A DNA stretch of 43,003 bases from Akkermansiaceae bacterium (GCA_028822695.1 JAPKDA010000010.1:1-43003), one strand, 5' to 3'; shown: positions 17,229-26,081, counted from the first letter of the stretch. The notes: a model not told the origin generated them from the letters alone. Made by a program: numbers and translations.

Positions 17229-19070
17229 CTACCCCAATTCCAAAAACATCGCCGAACACGGCGCCATCGCCGGTAGCGCCAACCCCTCCACTGGCAGCTC
17301 CGATCGCTCCGCCTCCGCCTCCCACTCTTCCGCCAGACGATCACGGAACGTCACCGTCTCCTGCCGTAAACTCAACCACTGCATGGCATGCTCTGGAATC
17401 CGAACCCGCACTCCGCTCATCGCCTTCGTCGTATTCAGATTCACCACCACCAGAAACGTCTGCCCCGAAGGCCGACGCTCGCTTCGAAGGAAGGCATACA
17501 ACCAATGGCCACTCGTCTTATCCAACGCCAAACGCCCAAAATCCCGGTTCTCAATGTTGGCATGGTTCAACCCATAAAACCACCCCCGCTCCAGCGCCGG
17601 CTCTCCACAAAGCCGCACCAACCGCCCATACCATTCCCGCAACTCGAACTCCGCGGTCGTCAATTGTCCTCCATCAAACTTTTTTCCGTTCACCCACTTC
17701 GCCAAGCGCGGCAGCACGCCGTAGTCGAATATTGAACTCCGCCCGTCATCCCCGCTGAATCCCTCCGCCCCGATGGCCGGCTCGCCAACTTCCTGGCCGT
17801 TGTAAACCATCACCGGCCCACCCCCGATGCCAAAGACAATCGCCGATACCGCCCGACCCACATTCGCTCCCCCGCCGCCCCAGTGCTGGGGATTGGCAAT
17901 ACGCACCTCATCGTGGTTCTCCGCATAACGCACCATCGAATGCAGGCGATCCATCGACCAAACCATCTCGTCGATGTCATTCGCCCACTTCGGCCCTTCG
18001 TAAATCTCCTGCAAGCGCTCGTACAAGGGCCCGTCGTAAACCCCATCAAAACCCGACTTCAACAACTCCACCACCACATCCTCATCCGTCAACTTCGCCG
18101 GATCCCCATCATAGGCCTCCGCCATGAAAAACGCCCCACTCTCCCGATCCCGGACCCGCGGGATCACCCAACGCCAGAACTCCATCGGAATCATGTGCGC
18201 CATGTCCACCCGGAATCCTCCCACCCCCATCTGCTGCCAAAACTCCAACACCGCATCCATCTTCCGCCAGGTATCCGGCACCGAGTCCAGATCCGCATCC
18301 GGTCCCGGAAGATGACTCGTGTCCCGCCCCGTCGTGTAATCATGGCCGTAGTTCAACTTCACCGTCTCGTACCAATCGTTGATCGACGGCGCCCAGGTGA
18401 CCGCATTGTTTCCGGTCACCCGGCCGATTCCAGCCTCCGGCGCAAACAACCCATCACAACCCATCTCGTCCCCCGCCGGCAATTTCAACGGCGGTCCGCC
18501 ACCGGGATGAATATGGCTCAAATAATAGAAGTTGTTGTCCCGATGAAAAAATCTCGTGGTGTCGTCATGCTTCCCAAAACTCAAGGTCGGCATCACATCC
18601 GATTCGTAGGACCGCGCCACATGGTTAGGCACAAAATCGATCAGCGCCCGCAACCCAATCTCCTCACAACGCTTCAACAATTTCCGGAACTCCACCAATC
18701 GTCGCGAAGGAACCTCCGCATAGTCCGGACACACGTCGAAGTAGTCTTTGATCGCATACGGACTCCCCGCCTGCCCCTTCAAAATATCCGCATCATCCGC
18801 CGGTCGGTCCGGGTAATCCGTCCCACTCGCCTGCTCCAACACCCCCGTCAACCACACGTGCGTGAACCCCATGTCCCGCAGGGACTGCAACGCCGTCCGA
18901 TCGATGTCCGCAAACTTCCCACATCCATTCTCCTCCAAGGCCCCATCGAACTTCGTCTCCGTCGTCGTGTTTCCAAAATGACGCACCATCAACTCGTAGA
19001 TCCGCGGCCTCACCGGCAACCCGGTCGTCACGTCACTCGTCTTCTCGGTCATCACCAACAGTGAAATCAT
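17229..19070 (-). CDS. Alpha-amylase family protein (GH13)
   Basis: 613 residues. The GH13 conserved regions are in order: region I LIDFVPNH (143-150), region II GFRVDMAHM with nucleophile Asp289, region III FFMAEAYD with acid/base Glu318, and region IV YAENHDEVR with transition-state Asp387. A C-terminal beta domain follows (about 500-613). No signal peptide, so a cytoplasmic enzyme acting on glycogen or maltodextrin is expected; exact specificity (amylase, glucosyltransferase) cannot be decided. Upstream on the same strand, 104 bp away, lies a 4-alpha-glucanotransferase, which supports a role in alpha-glucan turnover. Confidence 0.93.
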   Translation of the reverse strand: MISLLVMTEKTSDVTTGLPVRPRIYELMVRHFGNTTTETKFDGALEENGCGKFADIDRTALQSLRDMGFTHVWLTGVLEQASGTDYPDRPADDADILKGQAGSPYAIKDYFDVCPDYAEVPSRRLVEFRKLLKRCEEIGLRALIDFVPNHVARSYESDVMPTLSFGKHDDTTRFFHRDNNFYYLSHIHPGGGPPLKLPAGDEMGCDGLFAPEAGIGRVTGNNAVTWAPSINDWYETVKLNYGHDYTTGRDTSHLPGPDADLDSVPDTWRKMDAVLEFWQQMGVGGFRVDMAHMIPMEFWRWVIPRVRDRESGAFFMAEAYDGDPAKLTDEDVVVELLKSGFDGVYDGPLYERLQEIYEGPKWANDIDEMVWSMDRLHSMVRYAENHDEVRIANPQHWGGGGANVGRAVSAIVFGIGGGPVMVYNGQEVGEPAIGAEGFSGDDGRSSIFDYGVLPRLAKWVNGKKFDGGQLTTAEFELREWYGRLVRLCGEPALERGWFYGLNHANIENRDFGRLALDKTSGHWLYAFLRSERRPSGQTFLVVVNLNTTKAMSGVRVRIPEHAMQWLSLRQETVTFRDRLAEEWEAEAERSELPVEGLALPAMAPCSAMFLELG

Positions 19071-19174
19071 GTTTCCGCCCTTCTGACTAGCCTCATCGCT
19101 CCCGCTTTTGGACTGCGGTGGCAGAGTGAGGCACGAACCCCGACACCGCTTTCACGCAGCCCCTCCGCTTCGGA

Positions 19175-20908
19175 TCATCGCCCCGTCTCCTCAACCAACT
19201 CCCTCAGCTTCTCCGCCTCTGCCCACATCTCCGGCCGCTCGGTCATGTCCGCTACCATGAACGGCATCCGCACCCGCCAGTTCGAACCTCCCACCGTCCC
19301 CGGCACATTGAATCGCTCCTTCATCCCGTACAAATCCGTGATCATGAACGCCGCATACCGTGAATTGCAACCCAACAATCCCTTCATCATCGCCCACTTC
19401 ACCTCGTCGTCATAAGGCACGTAACTCTTCCGATCCTCCGGCACCGTCAACCCGGCAATCTCACTCAAGATCCGCAAATTCCATCCCGCCCCTCCTCGCA
19501 CCCCGGGATCAGGATCATCAAGACAGTCCCGAAACTCATCCCACATCGCCGCCATCGTTAGATGATCATGCGTCGCGTAGGTCGCAAACCCACACTCGTC
19601 ATAGTCCCCCCCCGCAACCGGGTGCTCCTCCCCATCTTCCCCCCGCTGCACCTCCCAATGCATGACCTTGAACCCCGCAATCCCGATCTCCTTCAAATGC
19701 GGCCGCACGTAGTCGGGAACCGCACCAAGATCCTCCCCCACCACTTCCTTATCACCGGCCGCCTCCTGCACAGCGCGCAAATAACAATCGCCATCCGCGA
19801 GGTTTGATGCCCGATTCTCATTGCTGTCGTCCGGATGCGGCTTGAACCCCGGCAACCTCCCCCCGGTCCGACGCCGCGCTTCCTCGTGGTCGAGCCCGAG
19901 GAACTCCGCATTGCGCCGCGGCCGCCACGGAAAGGAATAGATCCGATAGAACCCCAGAATGTGATCGATCCGGAACACCCCGAACACATCGACCAACTTC
20001 TCAATCCTCCGCTTCCACCACCGAAAGCCATCCGCCTTCAACACATCCCACTTGTACAACGGAATCCCCCAGTTCTGTCCCCACTTCACCGCAAAATCAT
20101 CATCCTTGAACACCCGCTCCGGCGGGGCCCCCCCACTCCATTCGAGGTCGAACCACTGCGGCTCGAAAAACACGTCGTGACTGCAGTAGGAAATCCCGAT
20201 CGGCACATCTCCCATCAGCAACACATCCCGTTCCTCTGCATAAGCCCGCACCGCCCGCCACTGCGTAAATGCCGCAAATTGCACCCACGCAAAGAACGCC
20301 AACTGCCTCTCGGTCTTCGCCGGCGCCTTCACCAACCGATCCGCAATCCATGCCCGTGCCGTCTCCGGACGATTGTAGTTCAAGCTCCACACGCTCCACT
20401 CCTCACTCCCCCCCTCCAAATCCATACACCACCGGAACTGACAATAGTCCTGCAACCACTCCTCCTCCTCCGCACAAAACTTCACATACGCCTCCCACCG
20501 CGCCCCCTCATGCGGAGCCTTCCAAAATCGATCAAAGGCCGTCTCCAAGCCCCCCCGCTTAACCAACTTCACCGCCGCGTAATCGACCAAATCCCCCTTG
20601 ATCACCGCCTCCGGAATCGCCGTCCGGATCCCGTCCATATCCTCCTTGCTCAACTCCTCCAACCCCCTGAGATGAATCAAGGCCGGCTCCAGAGCCACCG
20701 AACTAATCGCATTGTAGGGACTATGATCGGCCCCCGTCTCATTGATCGGCAACAACTGCAAAATCCCCACCTTCGCCTCCACCGCCCAATCCACCAGCTG
20801 CCGCAATGCCTCCGTGTCCCCGATCCCCAGATCCCCATTTCTCCGAAGGGAAGGTACCGGAGCCAACATCCCCGCTCGACGTGTTCGCTGTTTGCTCACC
20901 CAGCGCAC
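19175..20908 (-). CDS. malQ: 4-alpha-glucanotransferase (amylomaltase, GH77)
   Basis: 577 residues from a GTG at 20908. GH77 signatures: N-terminal RRAGMLAPVPSLRRNGDLGIGD, DHSPYNAISSVALEP, the nucleophile region VFGVFRIDHILGFYR, the acid/base region EVVGEDLGAVPDYV and YATHDHLTMAAMW near the C-terminus. The enzyme transfers glucan segments between maltooligosaccharides and releases glucose; it is cytoplasmic. It precedes the GH13 gene in the same direction (104-bp gap), so the two probably form a glycogen/maltodextrin operon. No unusual features except the GTG start. Confidence 0.95.
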   Translation of the reverse strand: MRWVSKQRTRRAGMLAPVPSLRRNGDLGIGDTEALRQLVDWAVEAKVGILQLLPINETGADHSPYNAISSVALEPALIHLRGLEELSKEDMDGIRTAIPEAVIKGDLVDYAAVKLVKRGGLETAFDRFWKAPHEGARWEAYVKFCAEEEEWLQDYCQFRWCMDLEGGSEEWSVWSLNYNRPETARAWIADRLVKAPAKTERQLAFFAWVQFAAFTQWRAVRAYAEERDVLLMGDVPIGISYCSHDVFFEPQWFDLEWSGGAPPERVFKDDDFAVKWGQNWGIPLYKWDVLKADGFRWWKRRIEKLVDVFGVFRIDHILGFYRIYSFPWRPRRNAEFLGLDHEEARRRTGGRLPGFKPHPDDSNENRASNLADGDCYLRAVQEAAGDKEVVGEDLGAVPDYVRPHLKEIGIAGFKVMHWEVQRGEDGEEHPVAGGDYDECGFATYATHDHLTMAAMWDEFRDCLDDPDPGVRGGAGWNLRILSEIAGLTVPEDRKSYVPYDDEVKWAMMKGLLGCNSRYAAFMITDLYGMKERFNVPGTVGGSNWRVRMPFMVADMTERPEMWAEAEKLRELVEETGR

Positions 20909-21009
20909 CCTGTGACATCAGTCGAGTTCCCGCAAGCGCATCCTCCACAGAGCGATTATCAGCGATGAGCTGCCTTTCCCTCCAGCTCCAGCCCCCGCCA
21001 CCGTCACCG

Positions 21010-21612
21010 TCACCCCGTCACCCTCAGAATGGCCCGCCAATATGCCTCTCCACACACCGCTTCCTTGCCATCCAGCCCGGCATCCGCCACGATCTTGATC
21101 AAAGGCGAATGGTCATCCAATGGGGAAACAACAACTTGAGCGAACAAATCCAGATCCTGCCACAACCGCGTCCGTTCCGAATCCACCGAAGCATCGGTCG
21201 ACTGTCCGGCATTGGTCCGGCTCCAAGCCGGAGTCGGGTTGTCCCCCACGTTCCCCGCCGTGAGATCCTGCACCCGGTGCGGCAAGCCCCGCGTCAACAC
21301 AAACACCACCACCTATTCTTACAAATGGTTAGACGCCAAATACGACCGTAGCGGATTTCTAATCTTCGCAAGACAGCTCGCGTAGCTGGTCGTCCCCGCT
21401 CCCAAACTCGCATCATCCAGATCAAATCCGCGCACCCCCGGTCTCGCCCCAACATAGTGCTGATAGACCGCTTCACTGTCCCCCGCCTCGGAGTTGTCAA
21501 TCACGAGAACCTGGTTCGGAATCAGACCAGCCACTAGACCCGCCGTCGCTAACAAGGCGAAACGCCAGCGAGGAACAGACGTGCCACGACTCGTGGCAGG
21601 AACTTCGAACAC
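21010..21612 (-). pseudogene. TIGR03790-like protein, two in-frame nonsense codons and 3' truncation
   Basis: One continuous minus-strand frame (all codons in phase) gives LIPNQVLVIDNSEAGDSEAV, VGARPGVRGFDLDDASL, then SYLASNHL, TAA, GAA, TAG, then VVVFVLTRGLPHRVQDL and DASVDSERTRLWQDLDL. This matches what I recall of TIGR03790 proteins from Verrucomicrobia, which have VLVIxN, RPGVRxFDL, a TKGLPHR motif and ASVDSELTLLW. CAA-GAA-CAG (Q-E-Q) to TAA-GAA-TAG explains both stops by C-to-T changes. The total of about 200 codons is well short of the family, so the 3' part is also lost. The N-terminus runs over a palindromic block and may not be original. Confidence 0.65.
21556..21598. repeat. Two adjacent palindromes (possible dispersed repeat)
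   Basis: GGCG-AAA-CGCC at 21556-21566 and TGCCACGA-C-TCGTGGCA at 21582-21598, a perfect 8-bp inverted repeat with a 1-base centre. They lie 15 bp apart, at the 5' end of the TIGR03790-like relic. The pair resembles repetitive extragenic palindromes; only one copy is seen in this window. Confidence 0.5.
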
Positions 21613-21702
21613 TCAACTCCCTAAACCATCATCGTGTCTCGAGAGCGGGCAGGCGGAACGACATCGTGGTCAGCCCCCTGCAAATTGCGGAGATTGTCAT
21701 TA

Positions 21703-21721
21703 CGTAAGGGTGAAACTTACG
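21703..21721. promoter_or_regulatory. Short inverted repeat CGTAAG/CTTACG
   Basis: CGTAAG (21703-21708) and CTTACG (21716-21721) form a 6-bp stem with a 7-base loop in the 230-bp space between the TIGR03790-like relic and the 3' end of the O-antigen-ligase-like gene. A second small stem, AGGGG-AAT-CCCCT, is found near 21811. Either could be a terminator or binding site; nothing further supports a role. Confidence 0.25.
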
Positions 21722-21842
21722 GCTTGGGACCACCTCCCCTTAAGCCCCTGAAAACAAGCGGGTTTTCGATGAATTACGGATTCGCTAAGCATTGCCGCCC
21801 CGCGAAATATCAGGGGAATCCCCTATGTCACGAAAACTCTGC

Positions 21843-23132
21843 CTAGCCACCCGGGAGCACGTGAGAGCCCTTGGGTTTTTCTTCCCGGCCGACCCTCCCC
21901 ACCGCCATCGCCGCCGGAAAAACCAACAATAATGGCTCGATCCGACCACTCGAAAACACCGAGAAAACGTGGCTCCCGTCGAAGAATAGCGCGATGCAGA
22001 AGCCCCCCAGCAAAGCCAACCAAAGAACCTCACCCCGCTGCGCCAACTTCCACGCCGCCTGCACCCCCATCATCAACGCCAACAACATCAGCCCGGTCCC
22101 GATCGCCCCCGTCAGAAAGAACTGCGTCACGTAAATACTGTGCGGGTGCTCGATAAACCACCCGAGCTCCTCTTCCGGAATCGTCGACGCATGCCCCATC
22201 CCTTTTCCGATGACCCCATCCAACCCACCCATCTGGTTGAAGAACCATCCGTAAATCTCAAACCGCCCCGTCTCCCCGCGCCCGATCAAATCCTTCGCCG
22301 CCTCGGTCCCCGACTGCACCCACATTAACACTCCAAAGAAGGCCAATGTGGTTCCTCCGCTAACCAACACCGCGGGCACTGTCTTGCGCTTCTTCAGCAA
22401 CAGAAACACCAACCCCCCAAAGCCAAACGCCAGAATCGCCCCCCGACTCTGCGATGCCAACATCCCCAGCACTACCACCACCAGGGCCGCCAACCACCCC
22501 CAGCGCCACTTCCCACCTTCCGTCGTCTGCCCAATCACCACCAGCGCCCCGAAGCTGAACAACAAGCCTGTCAGCACCGGATTCAGCCCATGATCATAGA
22601 CCAACATGTGCCGCAACCGATCCTCCGCCACGCTCCGATCCGCATCGGAGTAGTAGACCAGCAAACTATACAAACTGCCCAACGCCGCGATCACCCCCAG
22701 CGTCGGCAGAATCCATCTCCGCACCAACGCAGACTCCGCCACCGCCAACATCCCGCCCAACAGAACCATCATCATCATCACATCCAGCCAGTAGCCCTCC
22801 GACACCGCGTCCCCCTCTCCCCCACTCCACGAGCGACTCAGCCATTGATATACCAACAAACCCACCGCGATATAGACCCAGCTCTCCCGCCTCATCACCG
22901 CCTTCAGGCTCCCCAAATTCAGCAACACCCCAGGCAGCACCAACACAAACAGCGACAGGCGATGTATCCCCGCGTCCGACGAAAACCAATATGCCCCCAG
23001 CCAAAGGGTCAGCCCCACGGCCAACACCGGCTGCCGCCAAGCGCCCGAAATCCGCGCCTCATTTTCGCCCACCATCGCAGCGCCCAACCTAGACCCCTCC
23101 TTAGAAATTCCAAAACAAAACAAACCCGCCAT
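21843..23132 (-). CDS. O-antigen ligase-like polytopic membrane protein
   Basis: 429 residues with about ten to twelve hydrophobic segments. The Wzy_C/O-antigen ligase signature is seen in the SQSRGAILAF helix, a large loop ending in GKGMGHASTIPEEELGWFIEHPHSIYVTQFFLTGAIG (split here by hydrophobic residues), with the His-Pro-His-Ser in place of the classical HNxxL. Such proteins ligate or polymerise surface glycans at the periplasmic face, or transfer glycans to proteins. The start may be ATG 23132 or the Met at 23075 (MVGENEAR). No glycosyltransferases flank it, so the substrate is open. Confidence 0.85.
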   Translation of the reverse strand: MAGLFCFGISKEGSRLGAAMVGENEARISGAWRQPVLAVGLTLWLGAYWFSSDAGIHRLSLFVLVLPGVLLNLGSLKAVMRRESWVYIAVGLLVYQWLSRSWSGGEGDAVSEGYWLDVMMMMVLLGGMLAVAESALVRRWILPTLGVIAALGSLYSLLVYYSDADRSVAEDRLRHMLVYDHGLNPVLTGLLFSFGALVVIGQTTEGGKWRWGWLAALVVVVLGMLASQSRGAILAFGFGGLVFLLLKKRKTVPAVLVSGGTTLAFFGVLMWVQSGTEAAKDLIGRGETGRFEIYGWFFNQMGGLDGVIGKGMGHASTIPEEELGWFIEHPHSIYVTQFFLTGAIGTGLMLLALMMGVQAAWKLAQRGEVLWLALLGGFCIALFFDGSHVFSVFSSGRIEPLLLVFPAAMAVGRVGREEKPKGSHVLPGG

Positions 23133-23147
23133 CTCCTCTCGAGGATA

Positions 23148-23323
23148 GGGGATGGTCGCTCCGCGCCGTCCAGTGTATTGACGATCGCCAACGGAACAAA
23201 CACAGGAGCTTCCCTAAAACACAGCGCCCACGGAATTCCTCCGGTCAGACGCTGGTCAGGAACTCCCACGTGTTGATCCCCAATCACCATACAAGCCCCG
23301 GACGGCGCGGAGCGACCGTCCCC
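23148..23323. repeat. Long inverted repeat, 24-bp arms around 128 bp
   Basis: The arm 23148-23171 (GGGGATGGTCGCTCCGCGCC plus GTCC) and the reverse complement of 23300-23323 match at 23 of 24 positions. The spacer is 128 bp and holds further partial self-complementarity (AGGAGCTTCC against GGAATTCCT). No open frame of note lies inside. The element occupies the gap between the O-antigen-ligase-like gene and glcD. It could be a miniature inverted-repeat element or a structured transcript; no target-site duplication was seen. Confidence 0.75.
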
Positions 23324-23424
23324 AACCTCCTCCTCCCCAAATCAGCGTCCTCAGCGAAATCAGTGGTCAAATTCCCCTCATCTCTCGCCGTGACCTCCCC
23401 CCCCTTTCCCGCTAAACCAAGTCC

Positions 23425-24792
23425 GTGATCGAGTCCCTGCAAAAACTCCTCCGCCCCGACCAGGTCTCCAGCCTCGCCGAGGTTCTCAAGACCCATTCCA
23501 TCGACAAGTGGGATGCCTCCCACCTCCCCGACCTCGTCGTCTTCGCGGAAAGCACCGAAGATGTTTCCAACGTCCTCCGCTACGCCAACGAGCACAGCAT
23601 CCCCGTCACCACCCGCGGCGCTGGAGTCGGCTACGTCGGCGGTTGTGTTCCCATCAAGGGGGGCATCGCCCTCTCCGTAGCCCGTATGACCGAGATCCTC
23701 GAGCTCAACCCCGCCGACGGACTCGCCGTCGTCCAACCCGGCGTGATTACGGTCGATCTCCAAAACGCCGCCCACGACATCGGCTGGTATTACCCGCCCG
23801 ATCCCGCCTCCCTCAAGGAATGCTCCCTGGGTGGAAACATCTCCACCAACGCCGGCGGCCCACGCTGCCTGAAGTACGGCGTCACCCGTAGTTATGTCAT
23901 GGGCCTCGAAGTCGTCCTCGCCAACGGCGACATTCTTCGCACCGGCTCTCGTTGCCACAAAAACAAAACCGGCTTTGACCTCCCCGCCCTCTTCACCGGA
24001 TCAGAAGGACTGCTCGGTGTCATCACCGAAGCCACCCTCCGGCTCATCCCCCACCCCGAGCGTCGCGCCATGCTCACCGCCACTTTCGATACCTTCCCCG
24101 CTGCTGCCAACGCCGTGCAGGTCATCCTCGACTCCGGACACCTCCCCTCCGCTCTCGAAATCACCGATGCCTTCACCCTCCGCGCCGCCCGGGACTACCT
24201 CGGCCCCGCCGCCCTCCCCGATGGCGAAGCCCACCTCATCGTCGAAATCGATGGCCGTGATGCCGCCGTCACGTCAGAACTCGCTGAACTAGAATCACTT
24301 CTCGTCAGGCTCAAGGCCCTCGACGTCGAACAACACACCGACCACTCAGCCTGCGAACTCATTTGGCAACTCCGCCGCGACTTCTCCTACTCCCTCCGCC
24401 ACACCGGCCTCACCAAGCTCAACGAGGACATCGTCGTCCCGCGCTCCAAACTCGTCGAGCTCGTCGAGTTCGCTCAGGACCTGCAACAGAAGACCGGCAT
24501 CCCCATCGCCTGTTTCGGCCATGCTGGTGATGGTAACATCCACACCAACCTCATGGTCGATAACTACGAAGATCCTAGTATCCGGAAAACTGCCGACGCC
24601 GCCCTCGACCTCCTCTTCACCTGGGTCCTCGAAAACCGCGGCGTCATCACCGGCGAACACGGCGTCGGCCTCGCCAAGAAACCGTGGATCAAACATGCCC
24701 TCGGCGACACCTCCTTCCAACTTCACCGAGCCCTCAAAAATACCTTCGACCCCAAGAACATCCTCAACCCCGGAAAGTTCCTCGACGACTAG
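23425..24792 (+). CDS. glcD: FAD-binding oxidase, GlcD-like glycolate/lactate dehydrogenase
   Basis: 455 residues from a GTG at 23425. The PCMH-type FAD domain shows PVTTRGAGVGYVGGCVPIKG and GGNISTNAGGPRCLKYGVTR (residues about 55-160), and the C-terminal FAD-oxidase domain has CFGHAGDGNIHTNLMV and GVITGEHGVGLAKKPW. GlcD-type enzymes oxidise glycolate or D-lactate and pass electrons to a quinone or ETF. glcE and glcF are not adjacent, so the physiological 2-hydroxy acid and partner are unclear. Cytoplasmic or membrane-peripheral. Confidence 0.93.
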   Translation: MIESLQKLLRPDQVSSLAEVLKTHSIDKWDASHLPDLVVFAESTEDVSNVLRYANEHSIPVTTRGAGVGYVGGCVPIKGGIALSVARMTEILELNPADGLAVVQPGVITVDLQNAAHDIGWYYPPDPASLKECSLGGNISTNAGGPRCLKYGVTRSYVMGLEVVLANGDILRTGSRCHKNKTGFDLPALFTGSEGLLGVITEATLRLIPHPERRAMLTATFDTFPAAANAVQVILDSGHLPSALEITDAFTLRAARDYLGPAALPDGEAHLIVEIDGRDAAVTSELAELESLLVRLKALDVEQHTDHSACELIWQLRRDFSYSLRHTGLTKLNEDIVVPRSKLVELVEFAQDLQQKTGIPIACFGHAGDGNIHTNLMVDNYEDPSIRKTADAALDLLFTWVLENRGVITGEHGVGLAKKPWIKHALGDTSFQLHRALKNTFDPKNILNPGKFLDD

Positions 24793-24804
24793 CCCCAACG
24801 TGGC

Positions 24805-24892
24805 GTGACCTGCCTGCCCTCCGAATCGCTTCGCGAAGGACGGGTCCCGGTCACAGGCCTACTCCCCGTAGCGAAACAACTTCGTTGTTTCG
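24805..24892. repeat. REP-like hairpin cluster
   Basis: GTGACC (24805-24810) pairs with GGTCAC (24849-24854) around the palindrome CTTCGCGAAG (24829-24838). Next comes CGAAACAAC-TTC-GTTGTTTCG (24872-24892), a perfect 9-bp stem with a 3-base loop. It sits 12 bp after glcD. The second hairpin may terminate glcD transcription, although no T-run follows; the two-hairpin layout is REP-like. Confidence 0.5.
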
Positions 24893-25063
24893 GCGGTTCC
24901 AACCCCCCCTCGCCCAATCACCCCCGTCGCTCATTCCCCATCCCCCGGCGGACAAACACCCCAATCTCCCATTTTCCGCCCGGTGCCCCAAACGCATATC
25001 CCGCACTTGCCGCAGCCGTCGTCGTCAAAAATTCCCGTCGTGCCGTGTTCATTTCTTTGTATT

Positions 25064-25098
25064 CTGGGTTCCGGGCTCCGATTTTCGGGTTCCCTGAT
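25064..25098. repeat. Degenerate heptanucleotide tandem repeat, copy 4
   Basis: Five 7-mers: CTGGGTT, CCGGGCT, CCGATTT, TCGGGTT, CCCTGAT, upstream of the DUF1080 gene. Shares CTGGGTTCCGGG exactly with copy 2 in the sulfatase signal peptide. Confidence 0.65.
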
Positions 25099-25155
25099 CC
25101 CCTCTATACGCGAATCCGAGAAAGAATCGCTCTAGTGAAATCGTCATATAATTCC

Positions 25156-25848
25156 ATGAAACTGCTTCCTGCCTCCATTCTCGCTGCCGCACTGATCCTC
25201 AACGCCTTCGGTGAGAACCCCCAAGCCAGCATCGACGGCACCGCCCCCGGTTGGCGGGCCATGACCGAAGAAGACTTCACCGCCGTCAACTGCAAGCCCG
25301 AGACCTGGACCTTCCACAAAGACGGCACCATCAACTGCACCGGCAAGCCCGTCGGCGTCATCCGCACCAAGAAGGAACTCACCAATTTCGAGCTCGTCCT
25401 CGAGTGGCGTCACAACAAGCCCGCCGGCAACTCCGGCGTCTTTGTCTGGGCCATCCCCAGTTCCATCAAGACCCTCGAAGCCGGCCAGGGCCGCCTCCCC
25501 CAAGGCATCGAAGTCCAAGTCCTCGACCTCGCCTACGGCGGCAAAAACCCCGCCGACTGGTACACCTCCCACGGCGACGTCTTCCCAGTCGGCGCCGCCA
25601 AAATGACTCCCTTCGCTCCCGTCGCCCCCAACGGTAAACGCAGTTTCCCCTCCGCCAAAACCACCAAGGGAGTTGGTGAGTGGAATCACTACTACATCCG
25701 CGCCATCAACGGTGAAGTCCGCCTCTGGGTCAACGGCACCGAAGTCTCCGGCGGCACCAACTGCAAACCCGCCACCGGCTTCCTCTGCCTCGAGTCCGAA
25801 GGCTCCCCCATCGACTTTCGCAATCTCCGCCTCCGCGAGCTGCCGTAA
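25156..25848 (+). CDS. DUF1080 (3-keto-disaccharide hydrolase-like) exported protein
   Basis: 230 residues from ATG 25156, which gives a clean signal peptide (MKLLPASILAAALILNAFG). The DUF1080 jelly-roll follows: GWRAMTEEDFTAVNCKPETW, the KELTNFELVLEWRHNKPAGNSGVFVW segment (about 75-100), GIEVQVLDLAYG and the C-terminal GSPIDFRNLRLREL. It is the second DUF1080 protein of the window, shorter than the one at 5678 and lacking its N-terminal linker. Likely periplasmic glycoside-related function (family knowledge); the neighbouring glcD and the epimerase gene are compatible with sugar catabolism but do not prove it. Confidence 0.9.
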   Translation: MKLLPASILAAALILNAFGENPQASIDGTAPGWRAMTEEDFTAVNCKPETWTFHKDGTINCTGKPVGVIRTKKELTNFELVLEWRHNKPAGNSGVFVWAIPSSIKTLEAGQGRLPQGIEVQVLDLAYGGKNPADWYTSHGDVFPVGAAKMTPFAPVAPNGKRSFPSAKTTKGVGEWNHYYIRAINGEVRLWVNGTEVSGGTNCKPATGFLCLESEGSPIDFRNLRLRELP

Positions 25849-26081
25849 TCTCCCCGCGGCCCCGCCGCTCTTCGGCGCTCACCGCCCGTCCCCAAGTTTC
25901 ACTGCCTCCAGAACTTCCCCACTCTCCCGGTTCCCGCGGGACCACTCAAGGCGTCAGTCACCTGATCGACCAAACATCCATCGGACGAGGTCAGTAGCAC
26001 CCTATCCGTGCCGGCCACAGTGACGACAAGACTGTGTGTCACTTCCGCACGCGCTGCACTTATCAGCCCTCCCAGTGCCAG

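Larger units (their letters stand above)
24793..25155. other. Gene-free stretch with hairpins and a heptad repeat
   Basis: No convincing gene lies in these 363 bp, although a frame runs through into the next gene. Contents: GTGACC/GGTCAC outer stem with a CTTCGCGAAG palindrome inside (24805-24854), a strong 9-bp hairpin (24872-24892), and five degenerate heptads (25064-25098). The long upstream extension of the DUF1080 frame is not coding; that protein starts at 25156 with its signal peptide. Confidence 0.6.

Noticed and set aside
21001-21028. CCGTCA repeats near the 3' end of the TIGR03790-like relic
   Set aside because: Spacing is irregular (6 and 8) and the unit differs from the heptad consensus.
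23341-23375. Repeated TCAGCG units before glcD (spacing 9)
   Set aside because: Period is 9 rather than 7 and only three units exist, so it was not counted with the heptad family.
24805-25155. N-terminal extension of the second DUF1080 frame
   Set aside because: It runs over hairpins and heptad repeats; ATG 25156 gives an immediate signal peptide.
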